A DNA stretch of 64,000 nucleotides from Ceriagrion tenellum (Eukaryota > Arthropoda > Insecta > Odonata > Coenagrionidae): the NCBI GenBank assembly GCA_963169105.1, contig OY720633.1:163075780-163139779 (forward strand), written 5' to 3'. The position numbers and the translations under genes were made by a program. The stretch's first letter is position 1. Each line of letters opens with the position of its first letter. Of this stretch, positions 25,062 to 34,619 are shown piece after piece. The notes beneath the pieces are model-generated. The model saw only the letters and a list, made by a program, of their open reading frames with translations, did no database searches and was not told the DNA's origin.

Positions 25062-25213
25062 CTCCAGAGCTTCAGTACAGAAATCCATGTCTCATGAAGA
25101 AGATATAACAGTGCAGAGGCTTGTCGTTGAAGACTGTCGAAGTTATCCCTCGATGCTGCTGAAGCTGAGCAAGTCAGGTCTCTTGACAGCTTTTGCCTAT
25201 AAGCCAGGGACAT
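25062..25213 (-). CDS. Possible host exon (unidentified)
   Basis: Read on the minus strand, a pyrimidine-rich tract ending CTTTTTCCAG precedes an open stretch of 152 nt that ends at CTGGAG|GTACTA, a plausible splice donor. The frame starts MSLAYRQKL and continues with a helix-like DNFDSLQRQASALLYLL and ETWISVLKLW. No family is recognised. A second potential exon lies at ~25,310-25,355, between TTTCCTCTCACAG and ATTA|GTAAGT, but the two do not join in a common phase. The call is therefore tentative, and a decayed gene or chance splice-like sites are possible. Confidence 0.3.
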
Positions 25214-26187
25214 CTGGAAAAAGTTAAGCAAGTCCAAGAGTTAGATAATGACAAATAAAAACTTAGGGGATAACTTAGGTTGAAGTAAACAATGATAAAA
25301 AAAGACTTACTAATATCTCCACCTATTGCATAGAGTGATAGTCTAGCTGATGGAAAACCTGTGAGAGGAAATTCAGTTTCCTTTCCCTCCATACAGAAGT
25401 TCTCAGTCTTAGGAGTTAACTCTCAAACACCAATGAGACTTCACCAGTCAGCCATCTGCTCAACTCTGAGTGACGAAGAAATAAAGAAAAAAGAAGAAAT
25501 TTGCAAAAAAACTCTTATTACTTTTCTTACATAAAATGTAGCACATAAGTAGTAGTATGATAAAAGATTACATTCTACCAACCTTGTAAAAGCTATCTTT
25601 TTCATAGCTGCATTAGGTGGCTCATTCACACATCACCTGCAGAGAATTAGAAGATCAGTCTGTAGCAGCTGACACTCAAATATTCAACCACAGCCAAGTA
25701 ATTCATTCATATATTATTCTTTATCTTGACATTCTTCATAATCTACCTGTAGTAGCACACATATGGTAGAGTTTGAATAACAGAAGTCAGAGCACAAAAA
25801 AGATAATGTTAAAATATCAACTAGGTACTTTAATGACTATTATTCTACCTATACTAAGCCAAATCAATTAAGTTATTGTGATATGGATTATATGGAGTAC
25901 CCAGATGTAGGTCAGAAAAAATCGAAGAATGTACTCCTGATTTATTTGGTCACGAACATTATATTTTAACATGAGCATTTAACATTAGTGAAGAACAAAT
26001 GCTGTGGAACTAACTTTACACATGATCATGGTTATTCACTTGAAAAGTGATAAGATTAAAAACAACCTTGCTGTCGGAATTAGACATCATAAACTGTGAT
26101 CTTCAGAATTCTCCTATACTAATCAAAAGTAAAACGTAATCATGATATTCACCAAGAGTAACTTTCATCTTCATTCATTCATTCAAG

Positions 26188-26363
26188 AAATCTTGGCTAC
26201 TGGTGAAAATCCATTGGTAATCGATGGAAATAACAGGAGACTGACAGATTTACCCACCAGAAGTACTGCACGCCTCCCCTCTGGAGTTGCCATCCAAGAA
26301 GTACCGGACATAGATCTCACTTCCGACATATTTTCAATGCCTGCAAGACAACAAGCACGATAA
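26188..26363 (+). CDS. Possible terminal host exon (unidentified)
   Basis: After a CATTCATTCATTCAAG acceptor-like sequence an open frame of 58 codons reads ILATGENPLVIDGNNRRL, later TRSTARLPSGVAIQEV and SDIFSMPARQQAR, then TAA. Composition is polar and protein-like and stands out from its AT-rich flanks. There is an ATG further upstream at 26,142, but it reads through the acceptor-like tract. No domain is recognised. It could be the last exon of a host gene whose other exons I cannot identify, or a chance frame. Confidence 0.28.
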
Positions 26364-26369
26364 TTTAAT

Positions 26370-27165
26370 TGAGGCTAAGATTTAACTAGTGATACATTAA
26401 GTTTCCTGGTTCCCGACCAGATAAGTAGAAATATCTTGGTATTGAAGTAACAATGCTCACTGACCTGTCCCAGGTGCAGCAGAATAGCTGGCTTTCGGCT
26501 CATCGTCCATTCACAGCCATCGCGGAACAACATACATTTCTTTCAAAGCATCACCACTTACTGGATAACGTGACCAAATTACGTACACACTCAGTCGCGA
26601 ATGGTATTTCCATTAATTTTAATTCAGAAAACATTTTTGGCGAACGTTCTCTGACATTCACATGCATACACAAAATCAAGACGGGCACCACGCATCCAAA
26701 CTTTTATGTTGAAGATTCCAATTGATATCGGGGGTCATCTTGAAGACTTTTGAGGCGAGTTTAACACCGGAATGTAGAACACTTTCACAGCGATATCATA
26801 ACAAAAAGAGATTCCTTCACAACACATAGACAAAAAACTTACATAAAAAGTTACGTTGCACGTTCAGAGCAATGTTTTCGTTGATATCAGTTTGTATTCG
26901 AATAATTCAAAGCAATACTGCGTGCTTTCATTGGCCCATGACGGCGCGCTGTGATTGGTCCCTTTCACTGAGAGAGAGATAGTGAAATAGTTGTTAGAGA
27001 GAGACAGATATATGACAATTAAATGTTATTAACTAAGAAAGTTAATTACCTTATAAATCATCAATTATTTTTTTGAGTCCTATCAAATACATAAGTTTAT
27101 TTATTACTGTTCCAAATTGCAACTTACTTCACCGTGAAGGCTCACAAATTTAAAGGGCCACTGTT
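26370..27165. other. Unique DNA, no gene recognised
   Basis: Mixed-composition intergenic sequence. A 90-codon frame at 26,453-26,725 (plus) has no recognised domain. A short purine-rich run of GAGAGAGA lies near 26,970-27,010. Confidence 0.4.
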
Positions 27166-27169
27166 TACA

Positions 27170-27385
27170 TTCGGGAATGGGAGTGCACGGTCTGTGCACG
27201 CTGTCCACGCTGAATGGTTGGAGCCGCTGGAGCGCTGTATACACCGAAAACGCCAGATGCCCCCTAGAGCACCTTTTTCGTACTAAATCCCGTCTCATTT
27301 CCTTGCGCTGGCAACACTCGAGACTACCAGCGCCATCTCTCGGACTCACCCGCACACCATCAGAACCGCTAGTAAAATCCCATGC
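27170..27385. other. GC-rich segment with open frames on both strands
   Basis: This ~200-bp segment is GC-rich and open on both strands (27,177-27,401 plus; 27,104-27,355 minus). It contains GCCAGATGCCCCCTAGAGC and CCAGCGCCATCTCTCGG, which loosely resemble insulator-protein sites. Neither frame matches a family I know. A promoter or insulator is as plausible as an exon. Confidence 0.2.
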
Positions 27386-27399
27386 TTGGTGTGAGACAT

Positions 27400-28550
27400 G
27401 AATTCACAGCTTCATGGACTTCGGCGGATTAATTACAGCAAGCACTCTGCACGCAATGCACGGCAGCAACATTTACTAAATTGATAAAATCCTTTCAATT
27501 AATTTGATGAAACTCTTTCAATGGCATGATATATGTATGATATAACCCCTCAAGACGCATCAAGGATGTGTGGCAGGGATTGCGTGTCCACCAGCATGCA
27601 TTACGATGTATGCTAATAAAATTAACGAAGAACTATAAATGCATCACCAAGACCTGCCAAAACTTTTCAAATGGTGAAATTCGTGAACATGCACAATACA
27701 ATAGGCATGCTATCAATCGTACGAACACTATTTGAAGATATGTATTTTTCAATAACATAAAAACTCAGAAATGGACACTATTAAAGCCAGAGAGTCATGC
27801 AGGTGGCATAAGAAGCATGATGCTAGTACTGTGGTGGAGATTAACAACCAAAAATTACGGAGCAAATCAACTAATTGGCTACTCTACCTATCAACTAACC
27901 AAGTTTGACGACGTCGCATTATCAGATATTATGGTCTCTCATCGCTGGAAGTATTGGTCGTTTAATAGTCAAATTTCTTTATTCATGAAAATTTCTTTAT
28001 TTTAAAACAATTCTTTGTCCAGCTAAAATATTTAAATATTATTGTAATATCAGAAATGATTTTAGAGTGTCTAAAACAATGTGTTTGTGTCATGTACCTG
28101 CTAAAATGCATCCGATCGAAGAAAGAAAATATTGCCCCAGTAACGGAGTAAGGCTTAGTATAAAAACATGTTTATGAATAATTTTGATCTGTTGTCATCA
28201 CCACCTATGTTTAATATTCTAAGAAAATACAACCGTATCTATTGTGAAAAATTCAGCAATAAAAACGTTGCCACTTACTCATATAAAAATCTTCTGTAAA
28301 ATATAAAAAAATAATCAAAACTTTCTACTGGGTCAGGTGAATCAGGAAATCACGTGAAGAATTTATGCTCATCATACGCCGGAAAAATGCGTGATCTTTC
28401 AAAGTAATTGACGGATACTCAGCCACGTGGAAACGCACGATTGATTAACACGTAAAGCCTATAATTCTATTCGTAGAGTTTACAAATTAAGTTACATGTA
28501 AAGATGGACAAACTAGGTGAACCACTAATTTTTATGGTTTTGATTTCGAA
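27400..28550. other. AT-rich intergenic DNA
   Basis: No gene or repeat family recognised. The short frame at 27,817-28,005 has no supporting context. Confidence 0.45.
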
Positions 28551-28555
28551 GGAGT

Positions 28556-28762
28556 ATGATTTCGAAGCCACGTAAGGTGACACCGGCTAAGAAATCTGAC
28601 CCTGCCGAGGAATTTATTACGGAAAAAACAAGCGAAATTATTCATGAGACTTGGAAGAGTATTGTAGCGCAAAAAGCGTTATCCCCAGATGATGCGAACA
28701 AAATAGCGATCATCGTCAATCAATCAATAGCTCGGCTCATTAACCCTCATACGGATTCCTGA
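28556..28762 (+). CDS. Small hypothetical protein (68 aa)
   Basis: An ATG-initiated frame with a basic N-terminus (MISKPRKVTPAKK) is followed by an acidic, helix-forming middle (AEEFITEKTSEIIHETW) and a hydrophobic-patterned C-terminus (NKIAIIVNQSIARLI), ending in TGA. Codon composition is more even than the flanks, which suggests real or recently real coding sequence. No family is recognised. It may be a small host gene, an exon or the remnant of a transposon ORF. No splice sites or polyadenylation signal were located. Confidence 0.3.
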   Translation: MISKPRKVTPAKKSDPAEEFITEKTSEIIHETWKSIVAQKALSPDDANKIAIIVNQSIARLINPHTDS

Positions 28763-29318
28763 AGTTTGTAACGCAAACGGATTCTCGGCGCCGCTGCATC
28801 GCTTGATCGCCATGAAGTTAAAATTGGCTGTTTGAAATGGAAAATCGTTTATTTTCCATATGCTATGAGTCATTTTAATATCTAATGAAACTGAAACCTA
28901 TATTATTTATATATAATGAAACCTATAATATATATTAAAGAGAAATATCGGACAAGAACAATTAAAGAGCAAAGGTTTTGACGCACACGTTGCAAAGGAA
29001 TTTTTTAGCGTTTGTATGAGCATGCATTACAAGTTTCAAGGGAATTAGTTTGGTTACAAACGTCACAGGTGTGAAATAATTTCCCTTTCATCGAGCACAA
29101 GAGCCAATGCGATTGCTGGAGACTAATTTCGCTCAGGTTCTCGGTCAAATTGTCTTTCCGGTGGTGCAGTCTTCTGAATACTTGAAATGTAACTTTTTGC
29201 CCTTTTCGAGCGCTCTTTTTCCATCCGTCACACTGTGTTTTCTCAACGCATTTTCTGCCAATACTTCCGGGAAGCTATGCCAACAGTCGAACTTATTTTT
29301 CTTTAGTTTGCCGGACGA
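28763..29318. other. Intergenic DNA
   Basis: AT-rich to ~29,100, then more balanced. A 122-codon frame (29,107-29,475 plus) runs through the hairpin described next and has no recognised domain; I do not call it a gene. Confidence 0.4.
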
Positions 29319-29399
29319 TTCTGTTGGCCCGTATGTCCCTGGAATCCTGATAGGCTGCTACGCCTGCCATCGGGTTCTCCAGGGACCGGACCAACAGAA
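29319..29399. ncRNA. 81-nt stem-loop, pre-miRNA-like (candidate)
   Basis: The two arms pair almost throughout. TTCTGTTGG (29,319-29,327) pairs with CCAACAGAA (29,391-29,399), and GTCCCTGGA (29,335-29,343) with TCCAGGGAC (29,378-29,386). The inner CCTGAT/GTCGGG-like and AGGC/GCCT segments then pair with wobbles around a small loop at TGCTAC. Internal asymmetry sits at 29,328-29,334. The size and bulge pattern are within the range of animal pre-miRNAs. A palindromic transposon relic is the main alternative. Confidence 0.4.
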
Positions 29400-31660
29400 C
29401 TTGACATACGAGTACCTGCATACCCCATACCAGGCGGGACTCGAGGGCCGGCGTTTACTTTCCACTAATGATTAACTTAAGTAAATATAACATAGGGTGC
29501 AACTCTCACATGTCTAAAAGATTCATAACAATGTAGGTACCCGGAAATTCTTGTCATTTTTCTCTTGCTAGCAAAGGACTGAACCTTTAGATACATGTTT
29601 TCTGTGCCACGCCAGTGCGGTGTAATAGTACAACATTATTTCTTGTTTTTTCTTCATTTCAAGCAATGTTTCATCATATGCATAACGACAATAAAATTAC
29701 AGAAATTCCCTTTTAGGTACATATGATGTCAATGTCATTATTTTGGTGAATCCAAAAATCGATGACCGCTCGAAAAGAGAGCGGTTAGGAAGGAAATTCA
29801 CCGGTGTAATTCTTTTTATGCTTCCTCCATCAATTATTTTTCAATTTCTGATCCAGGTAAAGGATTGTAAAAATATTACCCCAATTAGTATTAAATTTGT
29901 TCCCATGTTGAGAACTACCAACGTCTTGTACGAGCCGGAACACAAATAGAAATTACAAAAGGAATTTTATGCAAATACTGACGCCACAAAATTGCAGTAT
30001 ACTTGGTTCGAATCGGAAGATATAAAATGAAAAAGGCACTAATACTAACAAATTCCTTCCGGAATTTCATAAAGAATTTAACCGTATTCTAATCAATAGA
30101 ACACTAACCCTTTATATCCAAGAATGAAACAAATGAATACAATACACACGCCTTAATAAAGCCACGAATGTAGAAAATAAAATGAAAGATCACCATTAAT
30201 GCCACCAAAAAAAGATGTGATTATAGTTGGATATCGGACACTGAAACACACATGGGTAAAAACCTAAGTACTTAGGTTTCAAGGATAGTAGCAGACACAA
30301 ACAAGCAGAACTGATCCAAACCACACCAGAAATACCACTAAATGTTCCCGTTCATTTCGTTGGAGAACAGAGAATATGCTCCCGAAAATATGCGCAACAA
30401 ACCGCACGAAAGGCTCTGCAGTCATAAAGCAACCCTTTTCGGCAGGCCTTGAAGTGGTTAGCGGGGGTTGGGGAGTGGATGCCATGCGACACCAGCTGAC
30501 GGCCGGTGATTTCGAGTTTGTCTGTCGACGAGAGATGCACATTTCATTCCGTAGGCGAAGTGCAGGATATAGGCATTCTAAAACCCCGTGATAGCTCCTG
30601 GAGTGCATTCCAAGAAAGAAGTCTTTTAGTATACCTCTTGCGGTGTCCCGCAATACGATTATTAGTATCATTTCTAGCATGGTTTATTAAAGAAATACTT
30701 TATGGTGGTTCTTTTTTATCTCTATTCATCAACGACCACTATAGAAAAGTGAATGTGGCAATGTTGCATCCACACACTAGCCGCATCATCGTAATCCCCG
30801 TCGACGGCGGGCGGAACCGGACTCGACCGCACGCTCGAAAAAAACGATGTAATATTCGGGGTCGCAAATATGCGCAAGATTTTTCTTTAGATTCACAATC
30901 TGAAAGCTTTTTTAAGTGGTGTGGTATGAGTTACTTAGCGTAACAATGCGGCACCAACTACTTTTTATCATCAAATATGTAAAAAAAACTGACTGAAAAT
31001 AGGCTCCGACATTTGTTGTGTATCTATGGTTAAAAATACAATAAAATCTAAACAAGACCATCAAATGAAAGAGAAAAACCTGTGCTACATAATCGTATAA
31101 CAGTTTTTTTCCATACGTTAATACATTAAAGTACAGCAAGAGGCTATTTTTGGTAATTCACAGAGAAAATCGAAGGTGGGCGTTTTTTGCGAAATTTGTT
31201 CAACTCTGACTCCTTTTGTATTGCTAATGTGCAACTACAGGAAATAATAAATGCGTCATGTAATGCAAAAACTATTTGAGAATGTTGATGCGAAGTTTCA
31301 ACTTATAGGCTAAATAAAAAATGTTTTTGAGGTTTTGGCCAACTTTTTTCGATTTCAGCTCACTGCAGTGGGCTGTGCATTGTGCGGCTTAGGCATTGGT
31401 CTTCTCTCCACGAAAGCCACCAAAGGAACCACAATTTATACTGTTTGGATTATTGAAGAATTTTTCTTGCAATGTTCCCCTCAAAGCTGTCAAGTAGGGA
31501 ACAGAGATCTTCTGAAAAACCAGGACCCGAACTTAGAACTCGAGTCCCCGGGATGGAAAGACAGAACTTTTGCCACATCACCAACTCCCTATCCCGAGAA
31601 TATCGATAGACGCCAGTTATATCGCTAAAAATGAACATGGTTAACCCTTAACTAATAAAA
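29400..31660. other. Intergenic DNA with overlapping unsupported open frames
   Basis: Mostly unique sequence. Between 30,279 and 30,943 long frames are open on both strands because of a balanced-GC stretch; none resembles a known protein. A perfect 20-bp palindrome lies at 30,260-30,279. The frame at 31,335-31,628 starts with a hydrophobic segment but has no recognised homologue. Confidence 0.4.
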
Positions 31661-31669
31661 TTTACTTTG

Positions 31670-31860
31670 TTAATAATCATAACTTATGTTTTTGTGTTTT
31701 TCGGTTGACAGATGTAGGCACATATCGTCGAGTTTGAAATCACTGAGGCACCAGTTGCTCCCGTCCTCATGAATGTAACCCGATCCGCGTAAGTGGTATC
31801 TCTTATCCTCGAACGGATTGATTTTCACAAGCTCCTTCACTTTGCCAGCGAAACTATCGG
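31670..31860 (-). CDS. Likely terminal exon of an unidentified host gene
   Basis: On the minus strand an intron-like AT-rich stretch ends ATATCAATTTCAG at 31,861-31,862. Directly after it the frame reads DSFAGKVKELVKINPF, then EDKRYHLRGSGYIHEDG, SNWCLSDFKLDDMCLHL and STEKHKN, ending in TAA at 31,670-31,672. There are 62 codons with balanced base composition, sharply bounded by the acceptor. It has no internal methionine near its start, as expected for a downstream exon. The family is not recognised. No AATAAA was found immediately downstream and I could not identify the upstream exon (expected above 31,862), so a pseudogene fragment remains possible. Confidence 0.45.
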
Positions 31861-31862
31861 CT

Positions 31863-32540
31863 GAAATTGATATATATCATTGAGTTTGAAATTACAGGCC
31901 AAGGAAAAAGAGTCCCGTCATTAGATATGATACCAGATAAGAATCCTTTCTTCGAGCTCGCATGGTTCTAAGTATCGAGTTTCCGCGGGCTCGATTACTT
32001 CTGGAAAATTGTAACTGACAGTTGGCTTACAAAAGATGAGACATGAGAAGGGGAGTCTCCAGTTTCCAGTATCTCCAGAATACGAGGCGCTTGTTTAATT
32101 AATCCACACTTGCGCTCAGAGTTGGGATTGGAAGCGTGCCATGAAGTATTCCTCTTTCAGTTTCAACCGTGTTATTCGCATGTGTAATAATGGTTCTAAA
32201 ACGTAAATCTGAATTATGGCCTTATTATTTAGAGTATTTTTGTGACTAGTCATTTCACTTGCTTACTTGTGTCTAATGTGACATTACCTTAGGCTGCTCA
32301 ATTGTGGCTCAGCCCATTCACTTTAAGAATTTATCTTTCATATACATATACATTCATTTGCGCAATAAAATGTACAGTATTAATCGGCCTTAATATTGGC
32401 TAACATTTAACGGTTTTATGCGCTAAAAAGATACAAGTTGAGTGGATTTATATTGAAATTTGACTTTAATGCGAAACTTGATTTAAACGTTAAAACTATA
32501 TATAGGTATATAAAGTGGTATATAAATTGTTCTCGGTTTT
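31863..32540. other. Probable intronic or intergenic DNA
   Basis: AT-rich sequence with no gene recognised. If the exon at 31,670-31,860 is real, this is its upstream intron on the minus strand. Confidence 0.35.
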
Positions 32541-32699
32541 CCGTTCGGGAAAGGATTTTGGCTGCAGCCAACTGCCGATGGAGAGTCCATCCATCGAAAT
32601 CGTCCTCAAAACCGCAATGGGATCAGTCTGATGGATGAAACCCTTGACGAACGTACATTATCGGTCCTCTAGAAAGGACTAAACTTTGCTCCTGCCCCA

Positions 32700-33730
32700 A
32701 ACGAGGAGAGGTCTCGATGGTTCTGAAAAAAGCCGCTGACCCAAAACAGAATTCGACCATGGAAGAGAGATATGCCTTGGTTAAACTACGCGAAAAGGTT
32801 GACTACGCCATCCCAACAGCTGAAAAGGAAACGCGACAGTGGTCTTGAAGATCGATGATTATACGGAAAAGCTTCAACAGATCCTCCAAGACGCGGCATA
32901 TCATCCTTTGAAGGGCGACCCCACGGACAGCAAAGTCATAAAGACTATTGAGCTGATCAAGAAAGCAGATATTCCGGAAGATACCAAAAGGAACCCTGTG
33001 CCACAAGCCCCGGTACTACCAAGGCTATACGGCCCGCCTAAAATACATAAGGTAGAGACACCTTTAGCGCCCACTGAATGCCATTGACTCTCCCACTTAC
33101 AACCTGGTCAAACAGTTAACCAGTGTCTTGACTCCCTTCAGGGGAACATGTCAGCACCACATAAAGAACCCGGCGCAGTTTGTCAAGAATATACAAGATT
33201 TCCACCTGGCTCGATATGACATCATGGTCAGTTTCGATGTCGTGTCCTTATTCACTTGTGTTTCATTGAAGGAAACGCTTCAGCTTCTGGAAGCCCGTTT
33301 TGACCAAAAGACAGTTCATTTCATCATGTACTGACTTCGACGCATTTCCTCCACAATGGAAGATATTGCGAGCAAGTGGATGGCGTCGCAATGGGATCAC
33401 CACTCTCTCCTGCCATCGAAAATTTCTTTATGGAAGACTTCGAGGAAAGAGCCCAAACAGCGTCAGCCACACTAAGCCGAACCACTACTTCCGCTACGTA
33501 GACTGCACATTTATTGTTTGGCCACATGGATCCAAGGCTCTAGAGAACTTCCCTGAATACATGAATAAACAACATCCGAGCATTCAATTCACGATGGAGG
33601 TGGAAGTAGCTCACCCTTCTTAATCCAACGGCAGGGGGACGGTACTCAAGGTCACCGAGTGCATCGAAAACCTACGCACACTGACTTGTACCTAAATTGC
33701 CAAAGTCACAAAGTGAAATCAGGTTGGGAA
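32700..33730 (+). pseudogene. Reverse transcriptase pseudogene of Penelope-like copy 1
   Basis: Fragments of the Penelope-type RT are spread over at least three frames. The region begins with a KLCSCPK/LNFAPAP-like N-terminal motif near 32,680, followed by KIDDYTEKLQQILQDAAYHPL (32,850-32,910), PRLYGPPKIHK, then RYDIMVSFDVVSLFTC, GVAMGSPLSPAIENFFMEDF and QHPSIQFTMEVE. The catalytic box that is YxDD in active enzymes reads YVDC here, so one catalytic aspartate is lost. This family normally copies RNA into DNA during retrotransposition, and this copy cannot. Confidence 0.85.
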
Positions 33731-33894
33731 ATTACAACTAAATCGGGACTCTGGGCACATTCTAAGCAGGGAATGGGAACCGTTAAATATAAAACTAAAA
33801 TAAATAAAAAAAAGAAATAACGGAAGAAAGGAGACGACAATCCCCCACCCCGATTAGACACCAAAATAAGCGTGAACGGAATGTCCTGGGAATC

Positions 33895-33941
33895 ATTGCT
33901 CTGAAGACGATGGAGGAGTATACCATCGAAACGTCGGCAGT
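33895..33941 (+). ncRNA. Hammerhead ribozyme-like motif in the 3' terminus of Penelope copy 1
   Basis: The core elements are in order. CTGAAGA (33,901-33,907) is followed by a bulged C, then stem II GATGG/CCATC (33,909-33,913 with 33,923-33,927), GAAA (33,928-33,931), a 2-bp stem III ACGT, and the expected cleavage C at 33,935. Stem I pairs ATTGCT (33,895-33,900) with GGCAGT (33,936-33,941), including two wobbles. Type I hammerheads with tiny stem III are known from Penelope-like elements. The bulged base makes activity uncertain. Confidence 0.6.
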
Positions 33942-34279
33942 AGCCAAAATCCTTACTTGGACGGCGACTTTAAAATAATTCGCCGAGAAAGAAAAAAAAT
34001 CTTTTATCTTGTGTATGACAGTTAAATAATCATCATATCATAAGGACGTACTCAATATCCACGGTTAAGGGAAAATTTTCAAGCTTGTGGCGTAAATTCG
34101 AACTTTGGTGTCAATATGTAAGAAGAATAATCCCTAGTTACATCATATTTGCTCCCACAATAAGGACTGCCAACGATCTGTACGATTCTTTATCCTACAT
34201 TTTGATGAGCTCTTGGCCCGTTTACTCTGCCCATATATGCAATTCCTTGAAGAGATAACCCCGTGAAAGACTCAGGTCA

Positions 34280-34560
34280 TTACAAATTAGTCCGCCACTT
34301 ACTTTGGAGGTCCTCAAATGTCAGGAGCCCAAAGATTGCTTCCAGTTTGACGGCATTAGTATAAACCTGGTGCAACTGTATGGCTTCTTCATTAGTAAAC
34401 AGAAAAAGTTCATCTAGAATTTTCATGTTAGTAAATAGGCTAAAGGAATCGATCGGCTCCTCGATCATTATTCCTGGAGTTCAGACAACTAAATCCACTG
34501 CATCTTTCACAACAATTTGGGCGAGCGTTCCACGGGATAACTGTGGTGCCATCATTTTTT
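34280..34560 (-). pseudogene. piggyBac-type transposase, N-terminal fragment
   Basis: Minus-strand reading IDSFSLFTNMKILDELFLFTN followed by KLEAIFGLLTFEDLQ matches the start of the piggyBac transposase domain, which is typically a D-x-F-x-L-F / I-L-D-x-I-x-x-x-T-N block and then an E-x-x-A-F-x-G-L-L block. A stop lies just upstream (VVxTPGIMIEEP). The rest of the enzyme, including all catalytic aspartates, is absent. The sequence ends near CCAAAGTAAGTGG, which looks like a splice donor, but no downstream exon is visible. It is unrelated in position to the piggyBac piece at 60.5-61.4 kb. Confidence 0.5.
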
Positions 34561-34619
34561 TTAAATCTTTACATATTTCATGTCATTCAGTCAAAATCTC
34601 TTTAGTTTTTCATTGAATT

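Larger units (their letters stand above)
32540..33990 (+). mobile_element. Penelope-like retroelement, copy 1 (decayed)
   Basis: A degenerate reverse-transcriptase reading lies between two related terminal segments. Both contain a GATGGAG...CCATCGAAA hairpin, at 32,574-32,603 and 33,909-33,931 in the same orientation, which fits direct pseudo-LTRs. Inside are family-typical stretches: LYGPPKIHK near 33,030, MVSFDVVSLFT near 33,225, VAMGSPLSPAI near 33,390 and YVDCTFIVWPHG near 33,500. Frameshifts and stops break it repeatedly. Coding stops soon after a HRVHRKPTHTDLYLN stretch near 33,660, so the C-terminal part and the GIY-YIG endonuclease are missing. It is non-autonomous and inactive. Confidence 0.88.

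Noticed and set aside
27320..27350. CTCF-like insulator site
   Set aside because: CAGCGCCATCTCTC resembles published arthropod insulator motifs only loosely; one match without a model score is not evidence.
30279..30943. Overlapping genes on both strands
   Set aside because: Several frames are open because of balanced GC content. No domain, splice sites or known family supports any of them.
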